64,000 nt of DNA from Citricoccus zhacaiensis (GTDB taxonomy: Bacteria; Actinomycetota; Actinomycetes; Actinomycetales; Micrococcaceae): contig NZ_BMLQ01000001.1 in the NCBI RefSeq assembly GCF_014645315.1, forward strand, positions 367,665-431,664, in the 5' to 3' direction. Below the pieces are notes generated by a model that did not search any database, was not told the DNA's origin, and was given only the letters and a program-made list of their open reading frames with translations. The position numbers and the translations under genes are program-made. Shown piece by piece: positions 1 through 9,318 of the stretch (within the stretch, counting starts at the first letter, position 1; each line of letters starts with the position of its first letter).

Positions 1-123
1 CAGGGCGCCGGGTGACTTGTGGTACGCGACCACCAAAGCCTGTTCGATGGTGGGCACGAGGCGGTCCAGTGGGATCTCACGCTCGGTCTCCAGCATCCGC
101 AGGGCGCTCATGTCGATGTCCAC
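1..123 (-). CDS. nusA: Transcription termination/antitermination factor NusA, N-terminal end (partial)
   Basis: The first 41 codons of NusA are present; the rest lies beyond the left edge. The reading begins (M)DIDMSALRMLETER and continues into IPLDRLVPTIEQALVVAYHK, the usual start of the NusA N-terminal domain that contacts RNA polymerase. The start is GTG at 123-121, immediately after the rimP stop (TGA 126-124), with the purine-rich sequence GGAGGTC about 5 bases before it, so the two genes are translationally linked as in most bacteria. NusA acts in the cytoplasm in pausing, termination and rRNA antitermination. Identification is firm despite the short length. Confidence 0.9.
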   Translation of the reverse strand, partial: MDIDMSALRMLETEREIPLDRLVPTIEQALVVAYHKSPGAL

Positions 124-795
124 TCAGACCTCCGAATTCAGTTCTTCATCGGCAGCACTTCCGCCACCGCGGGTCAACTCTACCTGCACCGTGGCCGGCC
201 CCAGGCGGTCGTATGCGTGCCGGACCGGATCACCGATCTTCGCGGGCATCCCCTTCTTCGCCCCCGGCCTGACCGGCACCAGCACGACGCCAGCCTCGTC
301 GGCGGACTGGATACGCCCGGTCAACCGACCGGCCGGCGCCGGAGCGGACGCCTCGGTCAAGGCCGCAGGTGAGGTGGCCGGTGAGGTGGCCGGTGAGGTG
401 GTCGGCGAGGGCGACGGGCCGTCGTCGGGCAGGACCTCGACCGAGACCAGACGACCGACGTTGCGGCGCCAGTGCCGCGGCTCGGTCAACGGTCGCTCGA
501 CGCCCGGGGAGGACACCTCGAGCTGGTACGGCTCGGTGCCGAGCTCCGGCAGGTCGGACCCCGCCGCATCGAGCGCGGTCGAGATGGCCTGGGCCACCTC
601 GGCGACCTCGTCCAGATCCAGCCCGGCGGTGCCGTCGGCATGGTCCACGACGACCTTCAGGATCAGCTGACCCGGCTCGCCCTCGACCGTGGCCGACTCG
701 AAGTACAGGCCGGTGGACTCGACGGCGGGCGCGACCAGCGCGGCCAGGGGTGTGCGTTCAGGGTGTTCGGTGGCGTGTTCGGTGGCGTCGTGCAT
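124..795 (-). CDS. rimP: Ribosome maturation factor RimP with a low-complexity insert
   Basis: RimP binds 30S precursors and is needed for 16S maturation. The family core is visible: the N-terminal alpha/beta domain (about residues 15-90), the motif YQLEVSSPGVERPL near residue 90, and a C-terminal SH3-like domain. At 223 residues it is longer than the usual 150-190 because about 30 residues rich in Ser, Pro, Thr and Ala (about 125-155) sit between the two domains; they are encoded by imperfect 12-bp repeats near 370-408. The start used is ATG 795. An in-frame TTG at 807 would overlap the TSUP stop and add four residues. It is followed directly by nusA. Confidence 0.9.
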   Translation of the reverse strand: MHDATEHATEHPERTPLAALVAPAVESTGLYFESATVEGEPGQLILKVVVDHADGTAGLDLDEVAEVAQAISTALDAAGSDLPELGTEPYQLEVSSPGVERPLTEPRHWRRNVGRLVSVEVLPDDGPSPSPTTSPATSPATSPAALTEASAPAPAGRLTGRIQSADEAGVVLVPVRPGAKKGMPAKIGDPVRHAYDRLGPATVQVELTRGGGSAADEELNSEV

Positions 796-803
796 GGGTC
801 CAT

Positions 804-1595
804 TCAAGCCCAGTCGGCAACAAAGTCGTAACCGAGTTTGACGATCAGGACGAACACCACCACGAGGAACACGATCCGGATGAAGCCCGAGCCGCGCCTG
901 ATGGCCATCCGGGCCCCGAGGTAGCCGCCGATCATGTTCGCCACCCCCAGGACGAGGCCCAGGCCGAGGAGGATGTGGCCGGAGGGCAGGAAGAAGGCGA
1001 TGGCGCCGAGGTTGGTGAACAGGTTCACGATCTTGGCCTGCGCCGAGCCCTGCAGGAAGGTGTAGCCGAGGACCGCCACCAGCGAGATCACCAGGAACGT
1101 CCCGGTGCCCGGGCCGAGGACGCCGTCGTAGAAGCCGATCACCAGGCCGATGACCAGGGCCACCGCGAGGTGGCGCCGGCCGGAGTAGCGCAGTCCCGTG
1201 TCACGGCCCAGCTGGGGCCTGGCCGCCGTGAAGACGGCCACGCCGACCAGGGCCAGCAGGATGACGGGCTTGATGACCTCGGCCGGCAGCAGCGTGGCGA
1301 CGATCGCCCCGCCGAAGCTGCCTCCCAGGGCGACCACCGCCATGGGCAGGGCGGTGCTCAGGTCCGGGTGGATGCGCCGGTAGTAGGTGATGGCGCTGGT
1401 GGTGGTCCCGAAGACGGAGCCCAGCTTGTTCGTGGCCAGCGCCTGGACCGGGGTGATGCCCGGGACCATGAGCAGTACGGGCAGCTGGAGCAGTCCTCCC
1501 CCGCCCACCACCGCGTCGATCCACCCGGCGGCGAGACCGGCCAGGAGGACCATCACGAGGGTGGCCGCGGTGATGTCCTCGAGGCCGGTCAGCAC
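804..1595 (-). CDS. TSUP-family (TauE/SafE) membrane permease
   Basis: A 263-residue integral membrane protein of the sulfite exporter TauE/SafE (TSUP, formerly DUF81) family. The repeated family signature is visible in the N-terminal half (AGLAAGWIDAVVGGGGLLQL, then NKLGSVFGTTTSA) and a second copy in the C-terminal half (YDGVLGPGTGTF, KIVNLFTNLGA). About eight hydrophobic segments are predicted by eye. TSUP proteins export or import sulfur-containing or organic anions; the substrate here is unknown. The start is GTG 1595 with GGAGG 8 bases upstream. The gene lies 26 bases after proS and 8 bases before rimP, so it is probably co-transcribed with both. Confidence 0.88.
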   Translation of the reverse strand: MLTGLEDITAATLVMVLLAGLAAGWIDAVVGGGGLLQLPVLLMVPGITPVQALATNKLGSVFGTTTSAITYYRRIHPDLSTALPMAVVALGGSFGGAIVATLLPAEVIKPVILLALVGVAVFTAARPQLGRDTGLRYSGRRHLAVALVIGLVIGFYDGVLGPGTGTFLVISLVAVLGYTFLQGSAQAKIVNLFTNLGAIAFFLPSGHILLGLGLVLGVANMIGGYLGARMAIRRGSGFIRIVFLVVVFVLIVKLGYDFVADWA

Positions 1596-1621
1596 GGCCG
1601 TGCCTCCATGCTGCCGAAGAC

Positions 1622-3403
1622 CTAGGCGGAGCGGACGAGGCCGGCGATCGCGGCTGCGGCGCCGGCGACCTCCACGGACTGTGCCTCGCCCGTGGCCCGG
1701 TCCTTGACCTCGACCACGCCGTCGGCGAGGCCGCGGCCGACGACCACGGAGGTGGGGATGCCGATGAGCTCGACGTCCGAGAACTTCACGCCGGCCGAGA
1801 CCTTCTTGCGGTCGTCGTAGAGCACGGTCAGGCCCTGGGCCTCGAGGTCGCCGACGAGCTGCTCCGCGGCGGCGAAGATCTCCTCACCCTTGCCGGTGGC
1901 CACCACATGCACGTCCGCGGGGGCGATGGCGCGCGGCCACGCCAGTCCCTTCTCATCGTGGTGGGACTCGGCCAGGGCGGCGACGGCGCGGGTGACGCCG
2001 ATGCCGTAGGAGCCCATGGTCACCACGACCTGCTTGCCGTTCTGGTCCAGGACCTTGAGGTCGAGGGCTTCGGCGTACTTGCGGCCGAGCTGGAAGATGT
2101 GCCCCATCTCGATGCCTCGGCGGGTGCGCAGAGGGCCGGAGCCGTCCGGGGCCGGGTCGCCGTCCCGTACCTCGGTGGCCTCGATGACGCCGTCCCACTG
2201 GAAGTCTCGCCCGGCCACCAGCCCGAAGACATGCTGTTGCAGGGCGTTGGCACCGGTGATCCAGGCGGTGCCGGTGACGATGCGCGGGTCCACGAAGAAC
2301 GGCAGGCCGGATTCGTTGTTGGGACCGATGTAGCCCTTGACCAGGGACGGATGGCGGGCGAGGTCCGCCTCGGTGGCCTGCTCGACACCGGGTTCCCCGG
2401 CCACCTCGAGCAGCTCGCCGATGCCGGCCTCCAGGCGCTTGAGATCCACGTCCCGGTCGCCGGGGACGGCCACGATGAACTGGCGGCGCTCGTTGCCGTC
2501 CAGCACGGCCGTGAGCACCACGCACTTGAGCGTGTCCGCGGCGGTCCAGGAGCCGCCCTCGCCGCGCGGTGCGAGCTGATTCGCGACGTCCACGAGGGCC
2601 GCAATCGTGGTGGAGTCCGGGGTGTCCTTGACCTCGGCGGCCGGCAGGGCCGCGATTGCGGCCTCGTCCAGGGCGGCAGGGGGCACCGTGGTGACGGCCT
2701 CGACGTTGGCGCGGAAGCCGGCGTCGGACTCCACGAAGGTGTCCTCACCGATCGGTGAGGGGTGGAGGAACTCCTCGGAGCGTGAGCCGCCCATGGCCCC
2801 CGCCTGGGCCTGGACGGGGACGACGGCCAGGCCCAGGCGGTCGAAGATCCGCAGGTAGGCCCCCCGGTGGTCGGCGTAGGCCTGGTCCAGGCCGGCGTCG
2901 TCCACGGTGAAGGAGTAGGAGTCCTTCATGATGAACTCGCGCACGCGCAGCAGGCCGGCGCGCGGACGGGCCTCATCCCGGAACTTGGTCTGGATCTGGT
3001 ACAGGTACGCCGGCAGATCCTTGTAGGAGGAGTAGTGGTCCTTGACCAGGAGGGTGAACATCTCCTCATGCGTGGGGGCCAGCAGGAAGTCCGCCCCCTT
3101 GCGGTCCTGGACGCGGAACAGCGCGTCACCGTACTCCTCCCAGCGGCCGGTGGCCTCGTAGGGCTCCTTGGGCAGCAGCGCCGGGAACTGGACCTCCTGA
3201 CCGCCGATCGCGTCCATCTCCTCGCGCACGATCTGCTCGACCCGGTTCTTCACGCGCAGCCCCAGTGGCAGCCACGTGTAGGCGCCCGGGCCGGAACGCC
3301 GGATGTACCCGGCGCGGACGAGCAGCCTGTGGCTGGCCACCTCGGCGTCGGCCGGGTCGTCACGCAGGGTGCGGAGGAACAGGGTGGACATGCGCAGGGG
3401 CAC
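1622..3403 (-). CDS. proS: Prolyl-tRNA synthetase (bacterial type)
   Basis: A class II aminoacyl-tRNA synthetase charging tRNA-Pro. The 593 residues match the long bacterial form with an editing insertion (INS) domain. The start [20 protein letters not shown] is typical of actinobacterial ProRS, followed by motif 1 ([20 protein letters not shown]), motif 2 ([20 protein letters not shown]), the INS domain (roughly 225-400), motif 3 ([16 protein letters not shown]) and a C-terminal HGTP anticodon-binding domain. GTG 3403 is chosen because the usual family N-terminus begins there and GGAG lies 8 bases upstream; ATG 3391 is the alternative. It heads the proS-TSUP-rimP-nusA series. Confidence 0.97.
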   Translation of the reverse strand: MPLRMSTLFLRTLRDDPADAEVASHRLLVRAGYIRRSGPGAYTWLPLGLRVKNRVEQIVREEMDAIGGQEVQFPALLPKEPYEATGRWEEYGDALFRVQDRKGADFLLAPTHEEMFTLLVKDHYSSYKDLPAYLYQIQTKFRDEARPRAGLLRVREFIMKDSYSFTVDDAGLDQAYADHRGAYLRIFDRLGLAVVPVQAQAGAMGGSRSEEFLHPSPIGEDTFVESDAGFRANVEAVTTVPPAALDEAAIAALPAAEVKDTPDSTTIAALVDVANQLAPRGEGGSWTAADTLKCVVLTAVLDGNERRQFIVAVPGDRDVDLKRLEAGIGELLEVAGEPGVEQATEADLARHPSLVKGYIGPNNESGLPFFVDPRIVTGTAWITGANALQQHVFGLVAGRDFQWDGVIEATEVRDGDPAPDGSGPLRTRRGIEMGHIFQLGRKYAEALDLKVLDQNGKQVVVTMGSYGIGVTRAVAALAESHHDEKGLAWPRAIAPADVHVVATGKGEEIFAAAEQLVGDLEAQGLTVLYDDRKKVSAGVKFSDVELIGIPTSVVVGRGLADGVVEVKDRATGEAQSVEVAGAAAAIAGLVRSA

Positions 3404-3494
3404 GAGGGCTCCGATCGGTGGTTGCTGGACTAGCTGGGGTGCTGGTGGACGTGTGGTGGTCTGCTGGCCGAGGATGCCTCGCCGGGGAGGGGTC

Positions 3495-4334
3495 TCAGCC
3501 GTCGAGTTCGGCGCGCAGGTCCTCGACGAGGGTCACACCGTCCTCGACGGGCACGACCCCGTCACCGCCGCCGGTCCCCGAATAGGTGATCAGGCGGTCA
3601 TCGTCCTGGACGACCACCGTGGTGGCGGTCGTGGATTCGGTGCCGGGTGGCAGGGTGGCGCCACTGAGGGCGACGGTCGTGGTGCTGGTCATGGCGAACG
3701 AGCCGTCGGCCTGCACCTCCACGGGCTGGACCTCGAGGCTCATCTCCATGGACATGGCGTCACCCATCTCCACGGTGAATTCGGAGCAGTCCTCGGACTG
3801 CGTCTGCGTCGCTTCCAGAGACTGCGCCGCCGCATCGGCAGAGGGGAAGGTCGTGACCATCAGGATGTCCGTGGACGGCATGGTGGCATCGCTGAGGTCC
3901 ATACTCAGGCCACCGATGTTCTCGACTCCTTCAGCCAGCTCGCCCGAGGCGGCCTGGCCAGCGTCGAAGCACTCCTCCGGGGTCACCGTCATGTCCTCGG
4001 TCAAGCCCTGCGATTCCTGGGTGGCCTGCTCCAACTGCTCACCGGTCAGGATGGTGGCCCCTTCACCGAGGACGGTCATCAACGCCTCCTCGACCTGCTG
4101 GTCCAGGCCGGTGGCATCCGAGGATGCGGTGGCGGAGGCATCCGCCGTGGCGTCCTCGGTGGCTGACGGCGTGGCGGACACGCTGGCTTCATCGGAGGCG
4201 GCGCTGCTGGCCGGAGCGCTGGACTCTTCCTCATCTCCGGAGCCGCCGCAGGCGGCCAGGGAGAGGGTGAGCAGTCCCATGCCCACGATCGACGGCAGCA
4301 TCGCGGCACGGAATCGGGTGTTCTGGCGGTTCAT
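3495..4334 (-). CDS. Secreted lipoprotein of unknown function
   Basis: The 279-residue protein starts at ATG 4334 with a strong ribosome site (GAGGGGACAGGAC) just upstream. It has a positively charged n-region (NRQNTRFR), a hydrophobic stretch and the lipobox LSLAAC, so it should be lipid-anchored on the outer face of the membrane. A Ser/Ala/Thr/Asp-rich linker (about 35-85) precedes a globular domain with two further cysteines (EECFDAG and EDCSEF) that could form a disulfide. The domain layout recalls the extracellular sensor domain of PknH-like proteins, but that is only a resemblance. Gene neighbours give no clue to function. Confidence 0.75.
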   Translation of the reverse strand: MNRQNTRFRAAMLPSIVGMGLLTLSLAACGGSGDEEESSAPASSAASDEASVSATPSATEDATADASATASSDATGLDQQVEEALMTVLGEGATILTGEQLEQATQESQGLTEDMTVTPEECFDAGQAASGELAEGVENIGGLSMDLSDATMPSTDILMVTTFPSADAAAQSLEATQTQSEDCSEFTVEMGDAMSMEMSLEVQPVEVQADGSFAMTSTTTVALSGATLPPGTESTTATTVVVQDDDRLITYSGTGGGDGVVPVEDGVTLVEDLRAELDG

Positions 4335-4460
4335 GTCCTGTCCCCTCATAGCTGGTCCTGGCGGCTCCGTCAACGCCGGGCCGCACGGGCTGGTCGGACG
4401 GACAAGAGCTAGGAAAAGCATAGGTCAAGCGCCCAGGCCCGGAGCACAGGATCGCGGAGC

Positions 4461-5393
4461 CTACAACAAGACCGTGGCGAAGGTGCCGACCTGTTCGAAC
4501 CCCACGGTGCGGTAGGTGCGCAGGGCTGCGGTGTTGAAGCCGTTGACGTAGAGGCTCACCAGGGGTGCCGTCTGCCGGGCGTACTCCGTCACGGCGGCCA
4601 CGGACGGTGCGGCCAGGCCCTGTCCGCGCTGGCTCGGTTCGACCCACACCCCCTGGATCTGCGTGCAGCTGGCGGAGACCACGCCGAGATCGGCCTTGAA
4701 GCGGACCCGGCCGGCGTCATCGAGATCCACCAGGGACCAGCCGTTGCGGATCAGGTCCTCCACCCGCAACCGGTACTGCACCGCCCCGTTCTGCAGGGGC
4801 GAGAAGCCGAGCTCCTCCTCGAACATCGCCACGCAGGCGGGCAGCACCACGGGGAACTCCTCGGGGCGGGCTGGACGGACGCGGGGCGAGGGCTCCACCG
4901 CGGGACGGCCGCGCAGGACCATGAGGGGCTGGTCGTCCCGGATCTGGCGGGCCCGTTGCGGTCCCCGGGACAGCTCGTCCCAGAGGGGCAGCACCGCCTC
5001 GCGCGGACCGTAGACGGAGGCGAAGCGGCGGTGCAGGGCGGTGAGCGCCACCCCGAAGAGGGCGCCGGCCTCGGCGGTAGCGCCGACGGGGACCACGTTG
5101 GCGCCCACCCAGCAGGCGGCCTCCAGCTCGGCCGGGCGACCGGCGGTCACGGGGGTGGCCTGGGTGAAGATGCCGAGGAAGAGGGGTCCCCCGGACCGGG
5201 CCGGCGTCGCGTCGCGGCCCTTCTCGAGGATGGACTCCACGAAGCAATTCGCCACCGGGTCGGCGGCGGCCAGGGCCGTGAGGGCCGTGGTGTCGGCGTG
5301 GTTCAGGACCCGGACGGCCCCGCCGGTGGCCCGGCGGACGGCGTCGTCAGGAGACGGTGACCACGGGCGAGCCCTGGACAGGATTCTGACCAT
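4461..5393 (-). CDS. GNAT-family N-acetyltransferase with DUF4081-type N-terminal domain
   Basis: A 310-residue protein whose C-terminal half has the acetyl-CoA binding pattern of GNAT enzymes ([18 protein letters not shown], then [20 protein letters not shown]). The N-terminal half ([25 protein letters not shown]) matches the DUF4081 domain that accompanies this GNAT domain in actinobacteria, where the gene regularly follows ispG. The ATG at 5393 lies inside the end of ispG, a 47-base overlap, so the genes are probably translationally coupled. No other in-frame ATG or GTG gives a credible start. Substrate unknown. Confidence 0.82.
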   Translation of the reverse strand: MVRILSRARPWSPSPDDAVRRATGGAVRVLNHADTTALTALAAADPVANCFVESILEKGRDATPARSGGPLFLGIFTQATPVTAGRPAELEAACWVGANVVPVGATAEAGALFGVALTALHRRFASVYGPREAVLPLWDELSRGPQRARQIRDDQPLMVLRGRPAVEPSPRVRPARPEEFPVVLPACVAMFEEELGFSPLQNGAVQYRLRVEDLIRNGWSLVDLDDAGRVRFKADLGVVSASCTQIQGVWVEPSQRGQGLAAPSVAAVTEYARQTAPLVSLYVNGFNTAALRTYRTVGFEQVGTFATVLL

Positions 5394-6528
5394 CGGTACC
5401 CTCGCTGCTTTCCTCCAGGCCGGACTCGGCGGCGATCCGACGGGCCTCGAACAGCAGCGTCTCCACGATCTCGTCCTCCGGCACCGTCTTGACGACCTCG
5501 CCCTTGATGAAGATCTGGCCCTTGCCGTTGCCGGAGGCCACGCCGAGATCGGCCTCGCGGGCCTCCCCGGGCCCGTTGACCACGCAGCCCATGACGGCCA
5601 CGCGCAGCGGAACCGTGAGGTCCTTCAGGCCCTCGGTGACCTCTTCGGCCAGGGAGTACACGTCCACCTGAGCACGGCCGCAGGAGGGGCAGGAGACGAT
5701 GTCCAAGCGGCGCTCGCGCAGGTTCAGGGACTGCAGGATCTGCAGCCCGACCTTGACCTCCTCGACCGGCGGGGCGGACAGGGAGACGCGGATCGTGTCA
5801 CCGATGCCCTTGCCGAGGAGATAGCCGAAGGCGCTGGCGGACTTGATGGTGCCCTGGAAGGCGGGCCCGGCCTCGGTGACGCCGAGGTGCAGCGGCCAGT
5901 CGCCCTGTTCGGCCAGCAGTTCGTAGGCGCGGGCCATGATCACCGGGTCGTTGTGCTTGACGGAGATCTTGAAGTCGCGGAAGCCGTGCTCCTCGAACAA
6001 GGAGGCCTCCCACACGGCGGACTCGACGAGCGCCTCCGGGGTGGCCTTGCCGTACTTCTTGAGCAGGTCGGGATGCAGCGAACCCGCGTTGACGCCGATC
6101 CGGATGGAGGTGCCGTGGTCCGAGGCGGCCTGGGCGATCTCCTTGACCTGGTCGTCGAACTTCCGGATGTTTCCGGGGTTCACGCGCACGGCACCGCAAC
6201 CGGCCTCGATCGCCGCGAACACGTACTTCGGCTGGAAGTGGATGTCCGCGATCACGGGGATGGTGGACTGCTGCGCGATCACCTTGAGCGCCTCGGCGTC
6301 CTTGTCCGTGGGGCAGGCCACCCGGACGATGTCACAGCCGGCCGCGGTGAGCTCGGCGATCTGCTGGAGCGTGGCGCCGATGTCATGCGTCTTCGTGGTG
6401 GTCATCGTCTGGACCGAGACCTGGTGATCGGAGCCCACGCCCACTCGTCCCACCTGCAACTGCCTCGTCTTGCGGCGAGGTGCCAGGACGGGCGGTGGTG
6501 CGGCGGGCATGCCAAGACTGACGGGCAC
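5347..6528 (-). CDS. ispG: 4-hydroxy-3-methylbut-2-en-1-yl diphosphate synthase
   Basis: IspG (GcpE) carries out the penultimate step of the MEP isoprenoid pathway, reducing methylerythritol cyclodiphosphate to HMBPP with a 4Fe-4S cluster. The TIM-barrel domain ([53 protein letters not shown]) is followed by the cluster domain: CPSCGR (Cys about 280 and 283) and [10 protein letters not shown] (Cys about 315). All three cluster cysteines are present. The start is GTG 6528 with CAGGAG 6 bases upstream; TTG 6534 would sit too close to that site. Together with rseP and dxr nearby it forms the usual actinobacterial ispG-rseP-dxr grouping. Confidence 0.96.
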   Translation of the reverse strand: MPVSLGMPAAPPPVLAPRRKTRQLQVGRVGVGSDHQVSVQTMTTTKTHDIGATLQQIAELTAAGCDIVRVACPTDKDAEALKVIAQQSTIPVIADIHFQPKYVFAAIEAGCGAVRVNPGNIRKFDDQVKEIAQAASDHGTSIRIGVNAGSLHPDLLKKYGKATPEALVESAVWEASLFEEHGFRDFKISVKHNDPVIMARAYELLAEQGDWPLHLGVTEAGPAFQGTIKSASAFGYLLGKGIGDTIRVSLSAPPVEEVKVGLQILQSLNLRERRLDIVSCPSCGRAQVDVYSLAEEVTEGLKDLTVPLRVAVMGCVVNGPGEAREADLGVASGNGKGQIFIKGEVVKTVPEDEIVETLLFEARRIAAESGLEESSEGTDGQNPVQGSPVVTVS

Positions 6529-6579
6529 TGACAACTCCTGTGGGGCTGATCGGGGTACGGGGGTTCCGTTCGCCCCAGT

Positions 6580-7563
6580 CTACTGGTACGAGATGAACCA
6601 GGGCTGGGGTGAGACCTCCGTCATGGTCCGCTCCGGGGTGAAGGTCGGCGAGTCCTCGTCGATGAAGTTCTTCCACCCCAGACGCATCCCGGACGGCAGG
6701 TCCTTCTTCAGCGAACGCCACGTCCCCTGCTTTTGTTCCGCGGACCCGTTGCCGTCCGCGTGCACCATGAGCACCAGCCCGTCCCGGGCCTCCACGTCCT
6801 GCCGGTCCGGGATCATCCGGGCCTGGAACTGGTGCAGGATCACGAGCTTCTCCGGCAGATCGTGCTTCGCCACGAGCTCCGCCAGCCAGGCGGTGGTCTC
6901 GTTGACCTCCGCGGCGGAGACCTGCCCGATCTGCTCCATGTGCCGCTGGCCGGGCTGCAGCCGCCATTCCGGGTCCAGCGCCAGCCCCACGTGCGGGAGC
7001 AGCAACAGTTCCTCGAAGGCCTGGGCCTGGGTGGTGAAGTCCTGGGTTCCCGGTTGCAGGTCCAGGACCACGTAGGTGTCCGCCTTTCCAGCGGCCTCGA
7101 CCCACTCGGCCAGCTGATCCCGGTCCACGTAGGAGGTGTAGTCCCCCGTGGGTCCCGGAGACGAGGTCGCCACGGTGGAGATGATCTCGAAGGCCGGGAT
7201 CACCGGCTCCTCACTGAAGGGCTGGTAGTCCGCGGCCAGGGCGGCGGCCCGCTCCAGGGCCTCGTCCACGTCCTGCTCACCCAGCATGCCCAGGGAGCCG
7301 GTGCCGGGCGTGCCGTACAGCGCCACCATGCGGCGGCCCGGGAACAGGGTGGTCCCCCCGCCGGGGAGCTCCGGGGTCGGCGTCGGGGTGGGAGTGGGCG
7401 TGGGGCTCGGGGTCGGAGTGCCCGACGGCGGCGCCGAGCCCGAGCCCGCCGGCCCACCGGCGCCCGGTTGCGGGCTGGGGGTGCAGGCGGTCAGTGCCGC
7501 GACAGCACCGGCGGCGGTGAGTCCGGCCAGGGACGTCAGGACGCGGCGGCGTTCGATACTCAG
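6580..7563 (-). CDS. Tat-type lipoprotein of unknown function, probable CTG start
   Basis: The reading frame continues upstream of the obvious ATG (7329) and encodes a convincing export signal: SIERRRVLTSLAGL with an arginine triplet, a hydrophobic segment and the lipobox ALTAC, then a Pro/Thr linker (TPTPTPTPTP) leading into GRRMVALYGTPGTGSLGML. An in-frame stop lies not far above, and the only start-like codon between is CTG 7563-7561, overlapping the TGA of the upstream gene. I therefore extend it to 327 residues. The mature domain (VLDLQPGTQDF, VGLALDPEWR, LVILHQFQARMI) looks like an alpha/beta barrel; I do not recognise a characterised family. If ATG 7329 were used the product would lack any export signal. 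Confidence 0.7.
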   Translation of the reverse strand: MSIERRRVLTSLAGLTAAGAVAALTACTPSPQPGAGGPAGSGSAPPSGTPTPSPTPTPTPTPTPELPGGGTTLFPGRRMVALYGTPGTGSLGMLGEQDVDEALERAAALAADYQPFSEEPVIPAFEIISTVATSSPGPTGDYTSYVDRDQLAEWVEAAGKADTYVVLDLQPGTQDFTTQAQAFEELLLLPHVGLALDPEWRLQPGQRHMEQIGQVSAAEVNETTAWLAELVAKHDLPEKLVILHQFQARMIPDRQDVEARDGLVLMVHADGNGSAEQKQGTWRSLKKDLPSGMRLGWKNFIDEDSPTFTPERTMTEVSPQPWFISYQ

Positions 7564-7874
7564 GCCCCGTTCCCGCGGAGGGCGGCCGCCTGGTCACCGA
7601 CCGCGCACGACCATTCGTGGACATCGATGGAGGAGATCAGGCCGTGCTGCTGGAAGGGGTCCCCGGCCAGCAGGTCCCGGACGCTCTCAGCCGCATCGGA
7701 CTTGACGAGCAGCAGGGCCGCCGTCGGATCATCCACGTAGGCGCCGGCGGCCACCATGGCGGTGCCCAGGGAGCCCAGGAACTCACGGTGGGCGGCGCGG
7801 TGCACGTCACGCTGGTCACCCAGCCCGGGGACGTAGTTGTACTGGACGGCGAAGATCTTCTGTGGTTCGGCCAT
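7560..7874 (-). CDS. YciI-like / dimeric ferredoxin-like fold protein
   Basis: A 104-residue protein beginning MAEPQKIFAVQYNYVPGL, with the alternating beta-alpha pattern of YciI-like proteins (REFLGSLGTAMVAAGAYVDDPTAALLLVKS, DPFQQHGL, IDVHEW). Family members are small cytoplasmic proteins of poorly known role, some linked to dehalogenation or stress. ATG 7874 is preferred to GTG 7919 because TACGCT, a -10-like box, lies exactly at -12 to -7, which would make this a leaderless mRNA. Its stop overlaps the probable CTG start of the following lipoprotein gene. Confidence 0.75.
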   Translation of the reverse strand: MAEPQKIFAVQYNYVPGLGDQRDVHRAAHREFLGSLGTAMVAAGAYVDDPTAALLLVKSDAAESVRDLLAGDPFQQHGLISSIDVHEWSCAVGDQAAALRGNGA

Positions 7875-7880
7875 GGGGCC

Positions 7881-7886
7881 AGCGTA
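7881..7886 (-). promoter_or_regulatory. -10 box (TACGCT) of a leaderless mRNA for the YciI-like gene
   Basis: The hexamer TACGCT occupies -12 to -7 relative to the A of ATG 7874 and there is no Shine-Dalgarno sequence close to that ATG. This spacing places transcription start on the start codon. Confidence 0.5.
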
Positions 7887-7938
7887 GGACACCTCTCCGG
7901 TCCAGAGGTTGTGCGACACCTCGGTCCGTCCGCTCTGG

Positions 7939-9318
7939 CTAGAAGATGCGGATGGGATCCACGATGTCCGCCACGATCAGCAACAGGCCCATGCCGAGCA
8001 GGGCGATCCCGACCACGTAGGTCAGCGGCAGCAGCTTGGCGATGTCGAAGACCCCGGGGTCCCGGCGCCGGGTCAGCTTGGCCCACCCGCGGCGGAGGGC
8101 CTCCCACAGCGCCCCGGCCACGTGACCGCCGTCCAGGGGTAGCAGGGGGATGAGGTTGAACACCATCAGGGCCACGTTGACACCACCCACCAGGGAGAGC
8201 AGCAGGGAAGCCTTGTCCGCCAGCGGCACGTCCTCCAAGGCGGCGGCCTCACCGGCGATGCGGCCCACGCCCACCACGGACATCGGCCCGTTGGGATCGC
8301 GCTCCTCCGGGCCGAAGACGGCGACGGCCGTCTCCCAGAGCTTCACGGGCAGCACTACCACCACGTCGGCGGTCGCCTTCAGCTGCTGACCCATCACCGG
8401 GAAGGTCTCGGTGATCGGCTGCGGCACGTTCTGGACCTCGGAGCCCATTCCGACGAAGCCGACGTCCTCCGTCTGGGTGCTGCCGTCCGGGTTGGTCTGC
8501 GCGCGGCCGCTGGAATCGGCGACCGGCCGCTCGGTGAGCTTCGGGGTGATGGTCCCGGACTGTTCGGCACCGTCACGTTCCCAGGTGATGGCCGTGGGCT
8601 CACCGGCCCGCTCGCGGATGGCGGAGGACAGCTCATCCCAGTCGTCCACCGGGCGGCCGTTGAAGGCGGTGATGGTGTCCCCCGGTTCCAGGCCGGCCTC
8701 GAAGGCCGGCGCGGCCGGGTCCCCGGGCCGGCAGGCCTCCGTGCCGTCCTGCCCGGTTGCCTCGCCGGCGGCGGCCCGCTCCTGCTGGACGGCGGCCGGG
8801 AGCACGCACTTGAACACCTCGGAGACGGTGGTCGTGGCGGTGGCCACGCCCGTGGTGGTCACGAGGATGGCCGTCAGGGCGAACGCGATGACGAGGTTCA
8901 TGAACGGCCCGCCGAGCATGATGATGATCCGCTTCCACACCGGCAGCGAGATGAATGTGCGCTTCTCGTCCCCCGGCTGCAGTTCCTCGGCGGACATCTG
9001 ACGGGCGTCGGTGGCCATCTGCTGGAACAGGCCGGTGCTGGCACTGCGCGGCCGTTCGCCCTCTTCGGGGTGCTCCGGAGGGTACATCCCCACCATGGAG
9101 ACGTAGCCGCCCAGCGGGATGGCCTTCACCCCGTACTCGGTCTCCCCCTTCTTGCGGGAGAACACGGTGGGGCCGAAGCCGACCATGTACTGCGTGACGC
9201 GGACGCCGAAGAGCTTGGCGGGCACCAGGTGGCCGACCTCGTGCAGGGCGATCGACAGGGCGATGCCGACGGCCACGGCGAGGACGCCGACGATGAACCA
9301 CAGGATCTCCACCGTCAC
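7939..9318 (-). CDS. rseP: RIP metalloprotease RseP (site-2 protease, M50)
   Basis: An integral membrane zinc protease that cleaves transmembrane segments, typically anti-sigma factors, in regulated intramembrane proteolysis. The active-site HEVGH is at about residues 26-30 in the first membrane segment, a PDZ domain lies around 180-260 (AFEAGLEPGDTITAFNGRPV), and the second catalytic motif PLLPLDGGHV is in a late membrane segment. GTG 9318 is chosen because it overlaps the dxr stop as GTGA and gives the standard N-terminus (MTVEILWFIVGVL). 459 residues, normal for actinobacterial homologues. It follows dxr. Confidence 0.95.
   Translation of the reverse strand: MTVEILWFIVGVLAVAVGIALSIALHEVGHLVPAKLFGVRVTQYMVGFGPTVFSRKKGETEYGVKAIPLGGYVSMVGMYPPEHPEEGERPRSASTGLFQQMATDARQMSAEELQPGDEKRTFISLPVWKRIIIMLGGPFMNLVIAFALTAILVTTTGVATATTTVSEVFKCVLPAAVQQERAAAGEATGQDGTEACRPGDPAAPAFEAGLEPGDTITAFNGRPVDDWDELSSAIRERAGEPTAITWERDGAEQSGTITPKLTERPVADSSGRAQTNPDGSTQTEDVGFVGMGSEVQNVPQPITETFPVMGQQLKATADVVVVLPVKLWETAVAVFGPEERDPNGPMSVVGVGRIAGEAAALEDVPLADKASLLLSLVGGVNVALMVFNLIPLLPLDGGHVAGALWEALRRGWAKLTRRRDPGVFDIAKLLPLTYVVGIALLGMGLLLIVADIVDPIRIF

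Noticed and set aside
369-1625. Long open frame on the plus strand opposite rimP and the TSUP gene
   Set aside because: Arg/Pro/Gly-rich translation without domains; it is the GC-rich shadow of two well-identified genes.
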